NCBI RefSeq assembly: GCF_004145845.1
Contig: NZ_SELP01000004.1
Coordinates: 248,001 to 312,000 of the forward strand
Reading direction: 5' to 3'
DNA length: 64,000 nt
Origin: Loktanella sp. IMCC34160
GTDB lineage: Bacteria; Pseudomonadota; Alphaproteobacteria; Rhodobacterales; Rhodobacteraceae
This document shows positions 28,643 through 38,426 of the stretch, in pieces; position 1 is the first letter of the stretch; every line of letters starts with the position of its first letter. The translations under genes and the position numbers were made by a program. The notes under the pieces were generated by a model, which was given only the letters and a program-made list of their open reading frames with translations, did not search any database and was not told the DNA's origin.

Positions 28643-29557
28643 TCACCCCTTGGGGTGGGCGCGTTCGTAGACTTCCATCAGACGCGCTGTATCCACCGCC
28701 GTATAGGCCTGTGTGGTGGACAGGGACGCGTGCCCCAAAAGTTCCTGAATGGCCCGAAGGTCGCCGCCCGCGTTCAGCAGATGGGTGGCGAAACTGTGCC
28801 GCATCGCGTGCGGCGTCGCCGTGGCGGGCAGGCCCAGTTGCAGCCGCGCCTGTTCCATCACCTTTTGCACCGCGCGTGGGTTCAACCCCTTGCCGCGCAC
28901 CCCCCGGAACAGGGGTGCCCCCGGCTCTGCCTCAAACGGGCAGGCGGCGACATAGCTGTCCACAGCCGCCCGTGCGGCGGGCAGGACCGGGACAATCCGT
29001 TCCTTGCCGCCCTTACCGGTGATCCGCAGCACTTCGGGCAGGGGGGCGTCGGCCCCGGTCAGCGACAGCGCCTCGGATATCCGCAGCCCGCAGCCATACA
29101 GCAGCGTCACCACGGCCATATCCCGCGCCGCGACCCATGGGTCACGCGCTTGCAATTCGACCGTGTCGATCATCGTTCGGGCGGCGTCTTCCGACAGCGG
29201 GCGGGGCAGCTTGCGCTGGAACTTTGGCGACCGCGTGGACAGAACGGCGGTGGGTTCAAAGCCTTCCCGGTCCGACAGCCAGCGATAGAAGGATTTGACC
29301 GCCGACAGGGACCGGGCCAGCGACCGGGCCGCAACGCCGCGCCCCCGTTCCGAGGCCATCCAGGCCCGCATGTCACTGACCTTGATTCTGGAAATCGGGC
29401 CAAGGCCCTGTGTTTCGCCATGATGCGACTGCATGAAGGCGAGAAAGCCCAGAACGTCGGACTGATAGGCCTTGATCGTGTTGTCAGAGGCGTCGTTCAG
29501 CGCGCGCGCGTGATCCAGCCAATCGTCAAGCGCGGAACTGAGCGCCGGGGAGATCAC
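28643..29557 (-). CDS. xerC: Tyrosine recombinase XerC
   Basis: A 304-residue tyrosine recombinase that, with XerD, resolves chromosome dimers at dif. The full catalytic set is seen: Arg in CGLRISEAL, Lys in GKGGKERIVPV, His and Arg in HAMRHSFATHLL, His in LLGHASLSTTQAY and the nucleophile Tyr in the same segment. The start is the GTG giving MISPALSSALDDW, four bases after the stop of the DUF484 gene; the longer frame would lie over that gene. The DUF484-xerC order is conserved among proteobacteria and supports a housekeeping XerC rather than a phage integrase. Confidence 0.93.
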   Translation of the reverse strand: MISPALSSALDDWLDHARALNDASDNTIKAYQSDVLGFLAFMQSHHGETQGLGPISRIKVSDMRAWMASERGRGVAARSLARSLSAVKSFYRWLSDREGFEPTAVLSTRSPKFQRKLPRPLSEDAARTMIDTVELQARDPWVAARDMAVVTLLYGCGLRISEALSLTGADAPLPEVLRITGKGGKERIVPVLPAARAAVDSYVAACPFEAEPGAPLFRGVRGKGLNPRAVQKVMEQARLQLGLPATATPHAMRHSFATHLLNAGGDLRAIQELLGHASLSTTQAYTAVDTARLMEVYERAHPKG

Positions 29558-29561
29558 CGGA

Positions 29562-30269
29562 TCAGGACAGCCACCGCCGCATGGCCCGTTCAAAGACCCC
29601 GGCGAAGAACGCCAGAAGATCGGTGCCCTGTTGCGGCGTGAACTGATGGGGGTCTTCGGCCCCCATGACAAGCATCCCCGGCAGGCGACCCCGCCCAAGG
29701 TCCAGCTTCAGGCAGGCCTCGGAATGGATGAACCCGGCCTTGTCGCCATAAAGCGCGACATCGTCCGATGCGATCTGGCGCAGCGTCACCTGTCGGGTGC
29801 CCACGGGCCGCCCGGCGGTCAGGTAGGTTTCGACAAAACCCGGCGCGGCCATCGACAGGACCCCTTCGAACCGTTTCACGGCCGGGTCATCGGTATTGGC
29901 CGCCGATTCGAGAACCAGCTTCATCGAATCGACGCGCAGGATATCGGCCACGTCACCGCCCAGATCGCGCAGGAACACCTCGAACCGGGTGGCATCCATC
30001 AGCCGCAGCACGGCGCGGTGGATCTGGTTCGTTCCGGCAAGGTTCTCATAGGCGGCGGCGATCACGCTGCGATGGGTGTCTTCCAGCCGGTCGAGCCGCG
30101 ATTCAAGCCGCGACATCGCAATGCCGCGCAGGTCGACGATGTTGCCGCCCAGCGATTTCTCGTTCGCGCTGACCAGCGCGCGCATGATATCGGCATCGTC
30201 CAGCAGGGTTTCCGGCTCTTCGATGATGCGGCGGCGAAGGGTTTCGTCGATGTTCGGCTTGGTGTTCAT
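29562..30269 (-). CDS. DUF484 family protein
   Basis: A 235-residue cytoplasmic protein of the DUF484 family, whose C-terminal part is GAF-like. Family landmarks are the N-terminal DADIMRALVSANEKSLGGNIVDLRG followed by a coiled segment and the C-terminal GMLVMGAEDPHQFTP. Its function is unknown, but it is found immediately upstream of xerC in many proteobacteria, as here. It has no signal peptide or membrane segment. Confidence 0.85.
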   Translation of the reverse strand: MNTKPNIDETLRRRIIEEPETLLDDADIMRALVSANEKSLGGNIVDLRGIAMSRLESRLDRLEDTHRSVIAAAYENLAGTNQIHRAVLRLMDATRFEVFLRDLGGDVADILRVDSMKLVLESAANTDDPAVKRFEGVLSMAAPGFVETYLTAGRPVGTRQVTLRQIASDDVALYGDKAGFIHSEACLKLDLGRGRLPGMLVMGAEDPHQFTPQQGTDLLAFFAGVFERAMRRWLS

Positions 30270-30386
30270 TCGGTGACTCGCAAAAGAATTGGCGGGACCA
30301 TAACAGGCCCCGCCTCGGATTTCCTCAACTTTTTCGACCTTATTGCAGGCATCTGCCAGCCGATGGTTCGAAAAGTGATATTTGGC

Positions 30387-31040
30387 TTACAGGATCTTGA
30401 TTCCGGCCTTTTCGATATCGGCCATGAAGCCGGCAAGACCCTTGTCGGTCAGAACGTGGTTGGCCATGGCCTTGATCACCGACGGCGGGGCGGTGGCCAC
30501 ATCGGCGCCGATCTTGGCGCATTCCGACATGTGGTTGGCCGACCGGATCGACGCGGCAAGGATCTGCGTGTCGAACCCGTAGTTGTCATAGATGGTGCGG
30601 ATGTCTTCGATCAGGTCGAGACCATCAAGGTTGATATCGTCCATCCGGCCAATGAAGGGCGAAATGAAGGTCGCGCCGGCCTTGGCGGCAAGAAGCGCCT
30701 GATTGGCCGAGAAACACAGGGTCACATTGACCATGTTGCCTTCGTCCGACAGCACCTTGCAGGCCTTCAGACCGTCCCAGGTCAGCGGCACCTTGACGGC
30801 GATGTTCGGCGCGATCTTGGCCAGCTTGCGGCCTTCGGCGATCATGTCGTCCGCCTTCAGCGAAACAACCTCGGCCGAAACCGGACCGTCGACCATGTCG
30901 CAGATTTCCTTGGTCACTTCGAGGATATTGCGGCCCGATTTCGCGATGATCGAGGGGTTGGTGGTCACGCCATCGACCATGCCAAGGTCGTTAAGCTCGC
31001 GAATGGCATCAATATCGGCGGTATCTACAAAGAATTTCAT
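30387..31040 (-). CDS. fsa: Fructose-6-phosphate aldolase / short transaldolase
   Basis: A 217-residue class I aldolase of the short transaldolase family (TalC/MipB/Fsa). The Schiff-base lysine is Lys83 in AVKVPLTW, and [20 protein letters not shown] with [13 protein letters not shown] is the family N-terminus. In alphaproteobacteria this small form often serves as the transaldolase of the pentose phosphate pathway, so fructose-6-phosphate aldolase and transaldolase activity cannot be told apart here. AGGAG before the ATG fixes the start; the longer frame to 31214 overlaps priA. It is divergent from priA. Confidence 0.9.
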   Translation of the reverse strand: MKFFVDTADIDAIRELNDLGMVDGVTTNPSIIAKSGRNILEVTKEICDMVDGPVSAEVVSLKADDMIAEGRKLAKIAPNIAVKVPLTWDGLKACKVLSDEGNMVNVTLCFSANQALLAAKAGATFISPFIGRMDDINLDGLDLIEDIRTIYDNYGFDTQILAASIRSANHMSECAKIGADVATAPPSVIKAMANHVLTDKGLAGFMADIEKAGIKIL

Positions 31041-31193
31041 GGCAGTCTCCTGTAGGGCAACGGTTCGTCGGTCCTTTAGCGCAAACGGACGGGCGATGAA
31101 AGCGGCTATGGGGGCCTTTACACCCGGACCCGCCCCCGGCTTATTGGGCCAAAACCCGGCCCGCGCGCGTTTCGCGCCCAAGGAACCGATCCC

Positions 31194-33386
31194 ATGTCGC
31201 AGGACTTTTTCCATGAAGGCGATCTTGTCGGCGTGCTGACCGCGCAGCCGCTGGACCGGCTTTTGGACTACAAGGCCCCCGAAGGCGGCTGTTGGCTGGG
31301 GGCGTTTGTCGAGGTGCCGCTTGGCCCGCGCAAGGTGTTGGGCGTCGTCTGGGGACCGGGGCAGGGCAACTTCGATATCGCCAAGGTCCGCAGCGTGATC
31401 CGGGTGCTGGACGTGGCCCCGATGCGCGAAGAGATGCGCCTGTTTCTGGGCAAGGTGGCCGATTACACGCTGACGCCGATGTCCGCCATGCTGCGCCTTG
31501 CGACCCGCGCGCCGGGGCTGGGCGACGCGCCGTCGATGCGCAAGGTCTACCGGTTGGGCGACGCCGACCCCGACCGGCTGACCGATGCCCGCGCCAAGGT
31601 GCTTGAGGTTCTGCGCGACTACGGTGGGCTGTCCTTTACCCTTGGCGAATTGGCCGAAATGGCGGGCGTCTCGACCAGCGTGGTCAAAGGATTGGTCAAA
31701 CAGGGCGCGGTGTCAGAGGAAGACACCCCCCGCGACACCCCCTATCCGGCGCTGGACCCGGACTATGGCGGCAAGACGCTGACCGAGGATCAGGCCGCCG
31801 GGGCCGCCGTTCTGCGCGATGGGGTCCGGTCGGGCCGCTACGGGACGACCCTGCTGAAAGGGGTCACCGGGTCGGGCAAGACCGAGGTTTATCTGGAAGC
31901 GGTGGCCGAATGCCTGCGGCAGGGGCGGCAGGCGTTGGTGTTGTTGCCGGAAATCGCGCTCACCTCGGAATTCATAACAAGGGTCGAGGCCCGCTTTGGC
32001 ATGAAGCCCGCCGAATGGCATTCCGGTGTGACCCTGACCGAACGCCGCCGCTGCTGGAAGATGGTGGGGCAGGGCGCGGCGCAGATGGTCGTGGGCGCGC
32101 GGTCGGCCCTCTATCTGCCGTTCCGCAATCTGGGCCTGATCGTCGTGGATGAAGAACACGACACCTCGTACAAACAGGAAGACGGGGTGGTGTATAACGC
32201 CCGCGACATGGCCGTGCTGCGGGCCAGCCTGAACGAGGCGCAGGTGGTTCTGGCCTCGGCCACGCCCAGTCTGGAAAGCTGGGCCAATGTCGAGGCAGGG
32301 AAATACCGCCGCCTTGATCTGACCAGTCGTTTTGGCGCCGCCGTGATGCCCGACATGCGGGCCATCGACATGCGGGTCGAAGACGTGCCGCAGGGCCGCT
32401 GGATTTCGCCAACCCTGCAGGACGGGATCGCTGCGCGGATCGCGCGGGGGGAACAGGCCTTGGTATTCCTGAACCGGCGCGGCTATGCGCCGGTGACCAT
32501 CTGCCGGGCCTGCGGTCACCAGATCGGCTGCGATCACTGCGACGCCCGGATGGTGGAACACCGGTTCCTGAAACGGTTGATGTGCCACCAATGCGGCGAA
32601 ACCAAACCCATGCCCGAGGCCTGCCCGTCCTGCGAGGCGGTGGGCAAGCTGGCCCCGGTCGGTCCGGGGGTGGAACGGATATCGGAAGAGGTTGCGGCCC
32701 TGTTCCCTGATGCCCGGATCGCGGTCCTGTCGTCGGACCTGTTCGGATCGGGCCGCGCCCTGAAGGAAAAGATCGAAGAGATCGCAAAGGGCGAGGCCGA
32801 TATCATCATCGGCACTCAACTGGTGGCCAAGGGGCACAACTTTCCCCTGTTGACACTGGTGGGGGTGATCGACGCTGACCTTGGCCTTCAGGGGTCCGAC
32901 CTGCGCGCCGCCGAACGCACCTTCCAGCTGATGCGTCAGGTGGCGGGCCGTGCGGGTCGTGCCGAAACCCCGGGCGAGGCGCTGTTGCAGACCTATCAGC
33001 CCGATCACCCGGTGATCCGCGCCATCCTGTCGGGCGACGAAGAGGACTTCTGGGCGGCAGAGGCGGCAGAGCGCAAGGCTGCGGGCGTGCCCCCCTATGG
33101 CCGGATGGCGGGGATCGTCCTGTCCTCGCCCGATGTGCAGGCGGTGTTCGATCTGGGCGGCGAAATGGCCCGGCGCGATGGCCCGCTGCGCCGGATCGGG
33201 GCGCAGGTCTTTGGCCCCGCGCCCGCGCCGATCGCCCGGATAAGGGGGCGGCACCGGGTCCGGCTTCTGGTAAAGGCCGAAAAGGGCGCGCCATTGCAGT
33301 CCGCATTGGCCGAATGGGCCGGGCAGTTCCGGCTGCCCAACAACCTGCGCCTGCAAATCGATATCGACCCGCAAAGTTTCTACTAG
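31194..33386 (+). CDS. priA: Primosomal protein N' (replication restart helicase PriA)
   Basis: A 730-residue superfamily 2 helicase that reloads the replisome at broken forks. Walker A is GVTGSGKT near residues 223-230, the DEAH-type box is DEEH near 318-321, and zinc-binding cysteines cluster in [19 protein letters not shown] and CPSCEA. The N-terminal DNA-binding domain starts with [23 protein letters not shown] upstream of the ATG supports the start. The 153 bases to the divergent transaldolase gene hold the promoters of both. Confidence 0.96.
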   Translation: MSQDFFHEGDLVGVLTAQPLDRLLDYKAPEGGCWLGAFVEVPLGPRKVLGVVWGPGQGNFDIAKVRSVIRVLDVAPMREEMRLFLGKVADYTLTPMSAMLRLATRAPGLGDAPSMRKVYRLGDADPDRLTDARAKVLEVLRDYGGLSFTLGELAEMAGVSTSVVKGLVKQGAVSEEDTPRDTPYPALDPDYGGKTLTEDQAAGAAVLRDGVRSGRYGTTLLKGVTGSGKTEVYLEAVAECLRQGRQALVLLPEIALTSEFITRVEARFGMKPAEWHSGVTLTERRRCWKMVGQGAAQMVVGARSALYLPFRNLGLIVVDEEHDTSYKQEDGVVYNARDMAVLRASLNEAQVVLASATPSLESWANVEAGKYRRLDLTSRFGAAVMPDMRAIDMRVEDVPQGRWISPTLQDGIAARIARGEQALVFLNRRGYAPVTICRACGHQIGCDHCDARMVEHRFLKRLMCHQCGETKPMPEACPSCEAVGKLAPVGPGVERISEEVAALFPDARIAVLSSDLFGSGRALKEKIEEIAKGEADIIIGTQLVAKGHNFPLLTLVGVIDADLGLQGSDLRAAERTFQLMRQVAGRAGRAETPGEALLQTYQPDHPVIRAILSGDEEDFWAAEAAERKAAGVPPYGRMAGIVLSSPDVQAVFDLGGEMARRDGPLRRIGAQVFGPAPAPIARIRGRHRVRLLVKAEKGAPLQSALAEWAGQFRLPNNLRLQIDIDPQSFY

Positions 33387-33419
33387 GGGTTTCGGCGCGA
33401 TCTGGTCAGGATGGGCCGT

Positions 33420-34541
33420 ATGACACGGCAACCTATCATCGTCGGCGCAGGGGCCGCCGGTCTGGCGGTCGCGGCCTGCCTGAAACAGGGCGGGCTGGAC
33501 CCGCTGGTGTTGGACAAAGCCCCCCGGCTGGGCGGCGGCTGGCGGCATCACTACGACCGGCTGGTCCTGCATACCTCGCGCGGGCGGTCCGGGCTGCCGG
33601 GGATGGCGATGCCCGCCCATTACCCCCGCTATCCCACCCGCGCGCAGGTCATCGACTATCTTGAAGGCTATGCCGCCAAGTTCCGCATTGGCCCCCGATT
33701 GGGGGCCGAGGTCACGCGGGCGGACCGGTGCGGGCGGGCTTGGGCGGTGCATCTGGGCGACGAGGTGATCGAGACCCCCCACCTGATCTTCGCCACCGGG
33801 ATCGCCATGATCCCTGAGCGGCCACCCCTGCCGGGAATAGACGGCTTTCCCGGCCCGGCTTTGCATTCCTCGGACTATCGCAATGCCGATGGCTTTGCGG
33901 GCAAGCGGGTTCTGGTCGTGGGGTTTGGCAATTCAGCCGGGGATATCGCGGTTGATCTGGCCGAAGGCGGCGCCAGCGTGGAGATGTCGGTGCGCGGGCC
34001 GGTGAATATTCTGCCGAAAGAGCTGTTCGGCATTCCGATCACCAGCTTTGGCATCCTGCGCAAGATCTTTCCCTACACGGTGGCAGATGCGCTGACCCAG
34101 CCTGTCGTGCGGATGAAGATCGGGCGGCCTTCGGACTATGGGTTGCAAGATCCGCCGAAAGGGCCGCTGTCGCAGATCATCGAGGAGGGAAAGATCCCCC
34201 TGATCGACATGGGCACGCTTGCGGCGATCAAGGCGGGACACATTGGCGTTCGGCCGGGGATAACCGGGATTGACGGCGGGCGGGTGACCTTTGCCGATGG
34301 GTCCGCGCAGGACTATGACGCGATCCTGCTGGCCACCGGATACCGGCAGGACCTGCGCCCGATCCTGGGCGCCCTGCCAGAGGCGTTGGATTTCGACGGC
34401 CGCCCGCTGGTCAGTGGCGGGCCCTCAGGCCTGCCGGGGCTGTGGTTTTGTTCCTACCATGTCTCGCCCTCGGGTCAGCTCGCGCAGATGGGGATCGAGG
34501 CGCAGGACATTGCCGATGCGATCCTCAGGCTGGGCGGCTGA
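33420..34541 (+). CDS. Flavin-containing monooxygenase-like FAD/NAD(P)-binding protein
   Basis: A 373-residue two-dinucleotide-binding flavoprotein. The FAD motif is GAGAAG near the N-terminus and the NAD(P) motif is VVGFGNSAGDIAVDL near the middle. The FMO-like stretch GGWRHHYDRLVLHTSR follows the first motif. Such proteins oxygenate N- or S-containing compounds or Baeyer-Villiger substrates; the substrate is not known. Two ATGs lie nine bases apart (33411 and 33420); the second has AGG at a normal distance and is preferred. The 3' end overlaps the convergent YeeE/YedE gene by 17 bases. Confidence 0.82.
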   Translation: MTRQPIIVGAGAAGLAVAACLKQGGLDPLVLDKAPRLGGGWRHHYDRLVLHTSRGRSGLPGMAMPAHYPRYPTRAQVIDYLEGYAAKFRIGPRLGAEVTRADRCGRAWAVHLGDEVIETPHLIFATGIAMIPERPPLPGIDGFPGPALHSSDYRNADGFAGKRVLVVGFGNSAGDIAVDLAEGGASVEMSVRGPVNILPKELFGIPITSFGILRKIFPYTVADALTQPVVRMKIGRPSDYGLQDPPKGPLSQIIEEGKIPLIDMGTLAAIKAGHIGVRPGITGIDGGRVTFADGSAQDYDAILLATGYRQDLRPILGALPEALDFDGRPLVSGGPSGLPGLWFCSYHVSPSGQLAQMGIEAQDIADAILRLGG

Positions 34542-35595
34542 CGGCGGCCCCGCCCTTCTGGTCGACCACGAAATCGGTGATCATCCCGCCAATCCAGAAG
34601 GCGGTCAGCGCGGCCCAGGCCGTGCCCGCAAAGATCGACCCGCCGGTGACGCCCGCGCCAATGGCGCAGCCACCCGCCAGCATCCCGCCGAACCCCATCA
34701 GGGCGGCCCCGGTCAGCGCGCGGCGCATGTTCGCCTCTCCCTCGAACCCCTGAAACCGGAATTCCCGCGCCCAGAGCGAGGCAAGAAAGGCCCCGATGAA
34801 GACGCCGGGGACCAGCCCGATATCGAACTCCAGCACGGCATTACGATCCAGAAAGAACATCAGCGTATTGGCCGAGGGACCGGTAAAGGTGGCACTTTCG
34901 ATCGGCATCGGGTCAAAGGATATCCGGGCCAGCGCCGAGGTCAGGACCCATCCCAGGGCCACGGCAAAGCCCACACCGGCCCCGAAGATCAGCCGCGACG
35001 CGCCGATCCGGTTCCGGCGCGAGATTTCAAGCGCAAGCAGCGCAGTCGCCACCCCGAATGCCAACCCGCCCCAGTTCGGCAGGTGAAGCGCGGCCAGAAG
35101 GTCAAGGTTGCGCCCCCCGTCGGTGATCCATAGGCCGGCGATTTTGTCCCGGACGGGTTTCAGCCAGCCCCCCATCGTCATCTGCGCCACCACCGCGAAA
35201 ACAAGCCCCGAGACCACCGACCGCAGGTTTCCCGTTGCTGCCAGAACCAGCAGCCGTCCGGAACAGCCCCGCGCCAAGACCATGCCCACACCGAACATAA
35301 GCCCGCCGATGATCGCGCCAGACCAGCTGCCGGTGACGGCCATCATCCGCGCCTCTGGCACGTTGATCAGCCCCAGCAGATAGGCCCCCTGCACCCAGAC
35401 CACCGCGGTTGAAAAGGTCAGCAGCCAGACCGCGACCTTGTCATCCAGCCTGCCCCGCGCAAAGGACACGGTCGCCGCCCGCAGGCAGAACCGCGACCTC
35501 TGTGCGGCCACCCCAAAGGTCAGCCCCGTGGCAAGGCCGAACAGGGCGGCAACGGGGGACTCTCCCAGCCAGTCGGTCAATGCAATCAGGTCCAT
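34525..35595 (-). CDS. YeeE/YedE family inner-membrane transporter
   Basis: A 356-residue inner-membrane protein with about nine or ten hydrophobic segments. It has the two-fold repeat of the YeeE/YedE family, each half carrying a conserved cysteine in a short motif: VLARGCSGRLLVLA in the first and AGGCAIGAGVTGG in the second. The characterised homologue TsuA takes up thiosulfate through these cysteines, so sulfur-compound transport is likely. An FNR-type box lies 61 bases upstream of the start, in the region shared with an MFS gene on the other strand, which suggests control by oxygen. Confidence 0.85.
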   Translation of the reverse strand: MDLIALTDWLGESPVAALFGLATGLTFGVAAQRSRFCLRAATVSFARGRLDDKVAVWLLTFSTAVVWVQGAYLLGLINVPEARMMAVTGSWSGAIIGGLMFGVGMVLARGCSGRLLVLAATGNLRSVVSGLVFAVVAQMTMGGWLKPVRDKIAGLWITDGGRNLDLLAALHLPNWGGLAFGVATALLALEISRRNRIGASRLIFGAGVGFAVALGWVLTSALARISFDPMPIESATFTGPSANTLMFFLDRNAVLEFDIGLVPGVFIGAFLASLWAREFRFQGFEGEANMRRALTGAALMGFGGMLAGGCAIGAGVTGGSIFAGTAWAALTAFWIGGMITDFVVDQKGGAAVSRPA

Positions 35596-35655
35596 GGCGC
35601 GCCTCCGGTCAATCGGTTCCGCGCGAAGCTATCTGCCTGTCCTTCGAACTGGTCT

Positions 35656-35669
35656 TTGATATAAATCAG
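35656..35669. promoter_or_regulatory. FNR/FnrL-type box between yeeE/yedE-like and MFS genes
   Basis: TTGATATAAATCAG matches the FNR-family consensus TTGAT-N4-ATCAA at nine of ten specified positions. It lies in the 150-base intergenic region of two divergent transporter genes, 61 bases from one start codon and 77 bases from the other. In Rhodobacter such sites bind FnrL or a related Crp/Fnr protein. Confidence 0.6.
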
Positions 35670-35745
35670 AATGTGTTGATGAAATTGCCGGCGGTGTCAC
35701 GCATTCACGCTCGCCAAGCAGGCAAAAACAACGTAATCCCCCGCC

Positions 35746-36978
35746 ATGGCCCGGATCGTGAAACTTGCTGATGCCCGTGAATTGCCGTTCTGGCGACGGC
35801 CGGTGACGCTATTGTTCCTGATGGCCATGGCCATGCCGGTGGCCTTTTCGACATGGTCGGCGCTTTTAAACAACTTTGTCATCGAAGTTGCGGATTTCGA
35901 CGGGTCAGATATCGGCTGGTTGCATACGGTGCGCGAAATCCCCGGTTTCTTTGCGATCGGCGTGATTGCGATCATCATGGTGATGCGCGAACAGGTTCTG
36001 GGCACCGTCGCCCTGCTGCTTCTTGGGGTGGCGACGGGGATCACGGCGTGGTTTCCCTCGATGGGCGGTATCCTGACCATCACCATGCTGTCGTCGATCG
36101 GGTTCCACTATTTCGAAACCGTCAACCAGTCGCTGCAACTTCAATGGATCGACAAGCTGCGCGCGCCGCAGATGTTGGGCTGGATACTCGCTGCCGGATC
36201 GGGGGCGACCCTCGTGGCCTACGGGCTGATCGTCCTGACCTGGGACGCGCTGGGGCTGACCTATAACACCGTCTACATGATTTCCGGCGGCTTCACCGCG
36301 CTGGTCGCGATCTTCTGCTACCTCGCCTATCCGCAGTTCGAGGCCCCGAACCCGCAGGTGAAGAAGATGATCCTGCGGCGGCGGTACTGGCTTTATTATG
36401 CGCTTCAATTCATGTCGGGCGCGCGGCGGCAAATCTTCGTGGTCTTCGCGGGCTTCATGATGGTCGAGAAATTCGGCTTCAAGGTCCACGAGGTGACCGC
36501 GCTCTATCTCATCAACCTTGTCGCCAACATGATCTTTGCGCCGCTGATGGGGCGGGTCGTGACCCTTTGGGGCGAGCGGCGGGCGCTGGTCTTTGAATAT
36601 GTCGGGCTGGCAACGGTGTTCCTTGCCTATGGCGGGGTCTATTGGTTCGGCTGGGGGGTGGTCGTGGCGGCGACGCTGTATGTTCTGGACCATCTGTACT
36701 TTGCATTGGCGCTGGCGCTGAAGACCTATTTCCAGAAGATCGCCGATCCGGGTGACATCGCGCCAACCGCCGCCGTGGCCTTCACCATCAATCATATCGC
36801 GGCGGTGTTCCTGCCGGCGATGCTCGGCTACCTCTGGCTTGTTTCACCCGTGGCGGTCTTCGTGGCGGCGGCGGGCATGGCGATTGTGTCCCTGCTTCTG
36901 GCGTTGCTGATCCCGCGCCATCCCGAACCGGGCTTTGAAACCATCCTGACCCGTCCCGCGCCCGCGGCGGCGGCCTGA
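35746..36978 (+). CDS. Major facilitator superfamily transporter
   Basis: A 410-residue inner-membrane protein with about twelve hydrophobic segments, as in MFS carriers. It starts with a basic cytoplasmic tail (MARIVKLADARELPFWRRP) before the first membrane segment. The central loop with KKMILRRRYWLYYALQF separates the two six-helix halves. No substrate motif was recognised. It is divergent from a YeeE/YedE transporter gene across an FNR-type box and is followed 14 bases later by prmA. Confidence 0.8.
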   Translation: MARIVKLADARELPFWRRPVTLLFLMAMAMPVAFSTWSALLNNFVIEVADFDGSDIGWLHTVREIPGFFAIGVIAIIMVMREQVLGTVALLLLGVATGITAWFPSMGGILTITMLSSIGFHYFETVNQSLQLQWIDKLRAPQMLGWILAAGSGATLVAYGLIVLTWDALGLTYNTVYMISGGFTALVAIFCYLAYPQFEAPNPQVKKMILRRRYWLYYALQFMSGARRQIFVVFAGFMMVEKFGFKVHEVTALYLINLVANMIFAPLMGRVVTLWGERRALVFEYVGLATVFLAYGGVYWFGWGVVVAATLYVLDHLYFALALALKTYFQKIADPGDIAPTAAVAFTINHIAAVFLPAMLGYLWLVSPVAVFVAAAGMAIVSLLLALLIPRHPEPGFETILTRPAPAAAA

Positions 36979-36992
36979 CCGAAAGCTTTCCC

Positions 36993-37865
36993 ATGTCGAC
37001 CTTTACTGCCCTGACCACCGTTGCCGGACTGGATGCCGCCGAAGCCCTTGCCGAAGCCTGCGAGGCCTTGATGCCGGAACCGACCGGCGTCGGCACCTTC
37101 GAGATCGAAGACGGGTCGGGCCAATATGAGGTCGCCGCCTATTTCGTCGAAGCGCCGGACCTGGCCGGGCTTGCCCTGCTTGCCGCGGTCCACGGGGCAA
37201 AAGATTGGGTGGTGTCCGATGTCCCGGATCAGGATTGGGTCGCTAAGGTGCGCCGTGAACTGGCCCCGGTCGAGGCCGGGCGGTTCTTTGTCTATGGCAG
37301 CCATGACGCCGACAAGGTGCCCGCCGATGCGGTGCCCCTGCTGATCGACGCCGCGATGGCCTTTGGCACCGGGCACCATGGCACCACGCTCGGCTGTCTG
37401 CGGGCGCTGGACCGGCTGATTGCGGCGGGACAGGTGAAGCACCGGGTCGCCGACATCGGCTGTGGCACCGCCGTTCTGGCGATGGCCGCCGCGCGGATCT
37501 GGCCCGAACAGGTTATCGCCAGCGATATCGACCCGGTCGCGGTCGATGTGGCGCTTGCCAATGCGCGGGCAAACGGGCTGGACGGACGGCTGGCCTGTGT
37601 CGTGGCGCCCGGATTTGACGCGGCCGAGATCACGGACGCGGCCCCCTATGATCTTGTCTTCGCGAATATCCTGAAAGGTCCGCTGATCGCCATCGCCCCG
37701 GACATGGGACGGAACACGGGAATCGGTGGTCACGCGATTCTGTCCGGCATTTTGAACGAACAGGCGGACGAGGTAATCGAGGTTTATTCACGCCACGGTT
37801 TCAATCCTGCCCATCGGGAAGAGATTGTTGACTGGACGACCCTGACACTCCTCAAAATCTCCTAA
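36993..37865 (+). CDS. prmA: Ribosomal protein L11 methyltransferase PrmA
   Basis: A 290-residue SAM-dependent methyltransferase that trimethylates ribosomal protein L11. The C-terminal Rossmann domain has AFGTGHHGTTLGCL, the PrmA signature, and the SAM-binding motif DIGCGTAVLAMAAAR. The acceptor motif is seen in LVFANILKGPL, the NPxx-like ANIL of the family. The N-terminal L11-recognition domain covers about the first 100 residues. Confidence 0.93.
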   Translation: MSTFTALTTVAGLDAAEALAEACEALMPEPTGVGTFEIEDGSGQYEVAAYFVEAPDLAGLALLAAVHGAKDWVVSDVPDQDWVAKVRRELAPVEAGRFFVYGSHDADKVPADAVPLLIDAAMAFGTGHHGTTLGCLRALDRLIAAGQVKHRVADIGCGTAVLAMAAARIWPEQVIASDIDPVAVDVALANARANGLDGRLACVVAPGFDAAEITDAAPYDLVFANILKGPLIAIAPDMGRNTGIGGHAILSGILNEQADEVIEVYSRHGFNPAHREEIVDWTTLTLLKIS

Positions 37866-37968
37866 AATGGTTTGAAACCAAGGGGGCTTTTGGGCCCGCG
37901 CCTTAGTTTTGACACATTCAGGCAGGATTTTGGACAACATGAGGTGGGGGCCTCATACGGAGGCTGCC

Positions 37969-38310
37969 ATGGGACAATCCCAGCTCCAGTTCGATAGACG
38001 TATTCGTCGCCTTGAGAAAACCGCTGGTCGCCAGCGCAATGGGGTTCGTTATGTCGTGGGTCCGGATGGGCTCGTCGTCGCGAAGGCCCGTCGCCGCACC
38101 CCCAGTTTCCCGCTTCGTGGCCTGATGATCCTCGCCGGCGCGGCAATGCTGTTCAAAGCGTTCCTTTACGTGAACCTTGGCGGCATCACCTATAGCGAGC
38201 GCGTAGCCGAGCTTCAGCAGGGTTCGATCCTTGAGCAGGCAGGCGCCTGGATCATGCAGGCCGACCCGGCGACCCTCTGGATGGCCGAACAGATCAAATC
38301 CTTCCTCTGA
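37969..38310 (+). CDS. Small single-span membrane protein, conserved hypothetical
   Basis: A 113-residue protein with a basic N-terminal half (RRIRRLEKTAGRQR, then KARRR) and one hydrophobic segment at about residues 50-67 (LRGLMILAGAAMLFKAFLYV). The C-terminal about 45 residues would be periplasmic. I do not recognise a named family; similar proteins are likely in related Rhodobacteraceae. The ATG at 37969 is preceded by GGAGG and is preferred to an ATG 60 bases upstream. TTGACA at 37909-37914 may belong to its promoter, but no clear -10 box was found. Confidence 0.6.
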   Translation: MGQSQLQFDRRIRRLEKTAGRQRNGVRYVVGPDGLVVAKARRRTPSFPLRGLMILAGAAMLFKAFLYVNLGGITYSERVAELQQGSILEQAGAWIMQADPATLWMAEQIKSFL

Positions 38311-38355
38311 CCAACTGGCCCGGTTCGCGGGCCAGTCCACGACCGTACTAAACGA

Positions 38356-38387
38356 AAAAGGCCGCATCCTGTTGGATGCGGCCTTTT
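38356..38387. terminator. Bidirectional intrinsic terminator
   Basis: A 14-base perfect stem, AAAAGGCCGCATCC and GGATGCGGCCTTTT, encloses the loop TGTT. The flanking A and T runs make it work in both directions, serving the small membrane protein gene on the plus strand and the DUF1127 gene on the minus strand. Confidence 0.85.
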
Positions 38388-38393
38388 CGCTAT

Positions 38394-38413
38394 TCCCTGT
38401 CCTGGGACAGGGA
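38394..38413 (-). other. Extra hairpin between DUF1127 stop and terminator
   Basis: TCCCTGTC and GACAGGGA enclose a four-base loop, 13 bases after the DUF1127 stop and 6 bases before the terminator hairpin. The DUF1127 message would thus end in two adjacent stem-loops, a form from which 3'-end small RNAs are sometimes released. Confidence 0.4.
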
Positions 38414-38426
38414 TAGATATCTGCGA

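Noticed and set aside
28643-29557. Phage or integron integrase and a possible mobile element
   Set aside because: The gene is in the conserved DUF484-xerC context, with no attachment repeats, transposase or phage genes around it.
31713-33866. A 717-codon frame opposite priA
   Set aside because: Same kind of shadow; the plus-strand PriA has all motifs, and the minus-strand product has none.
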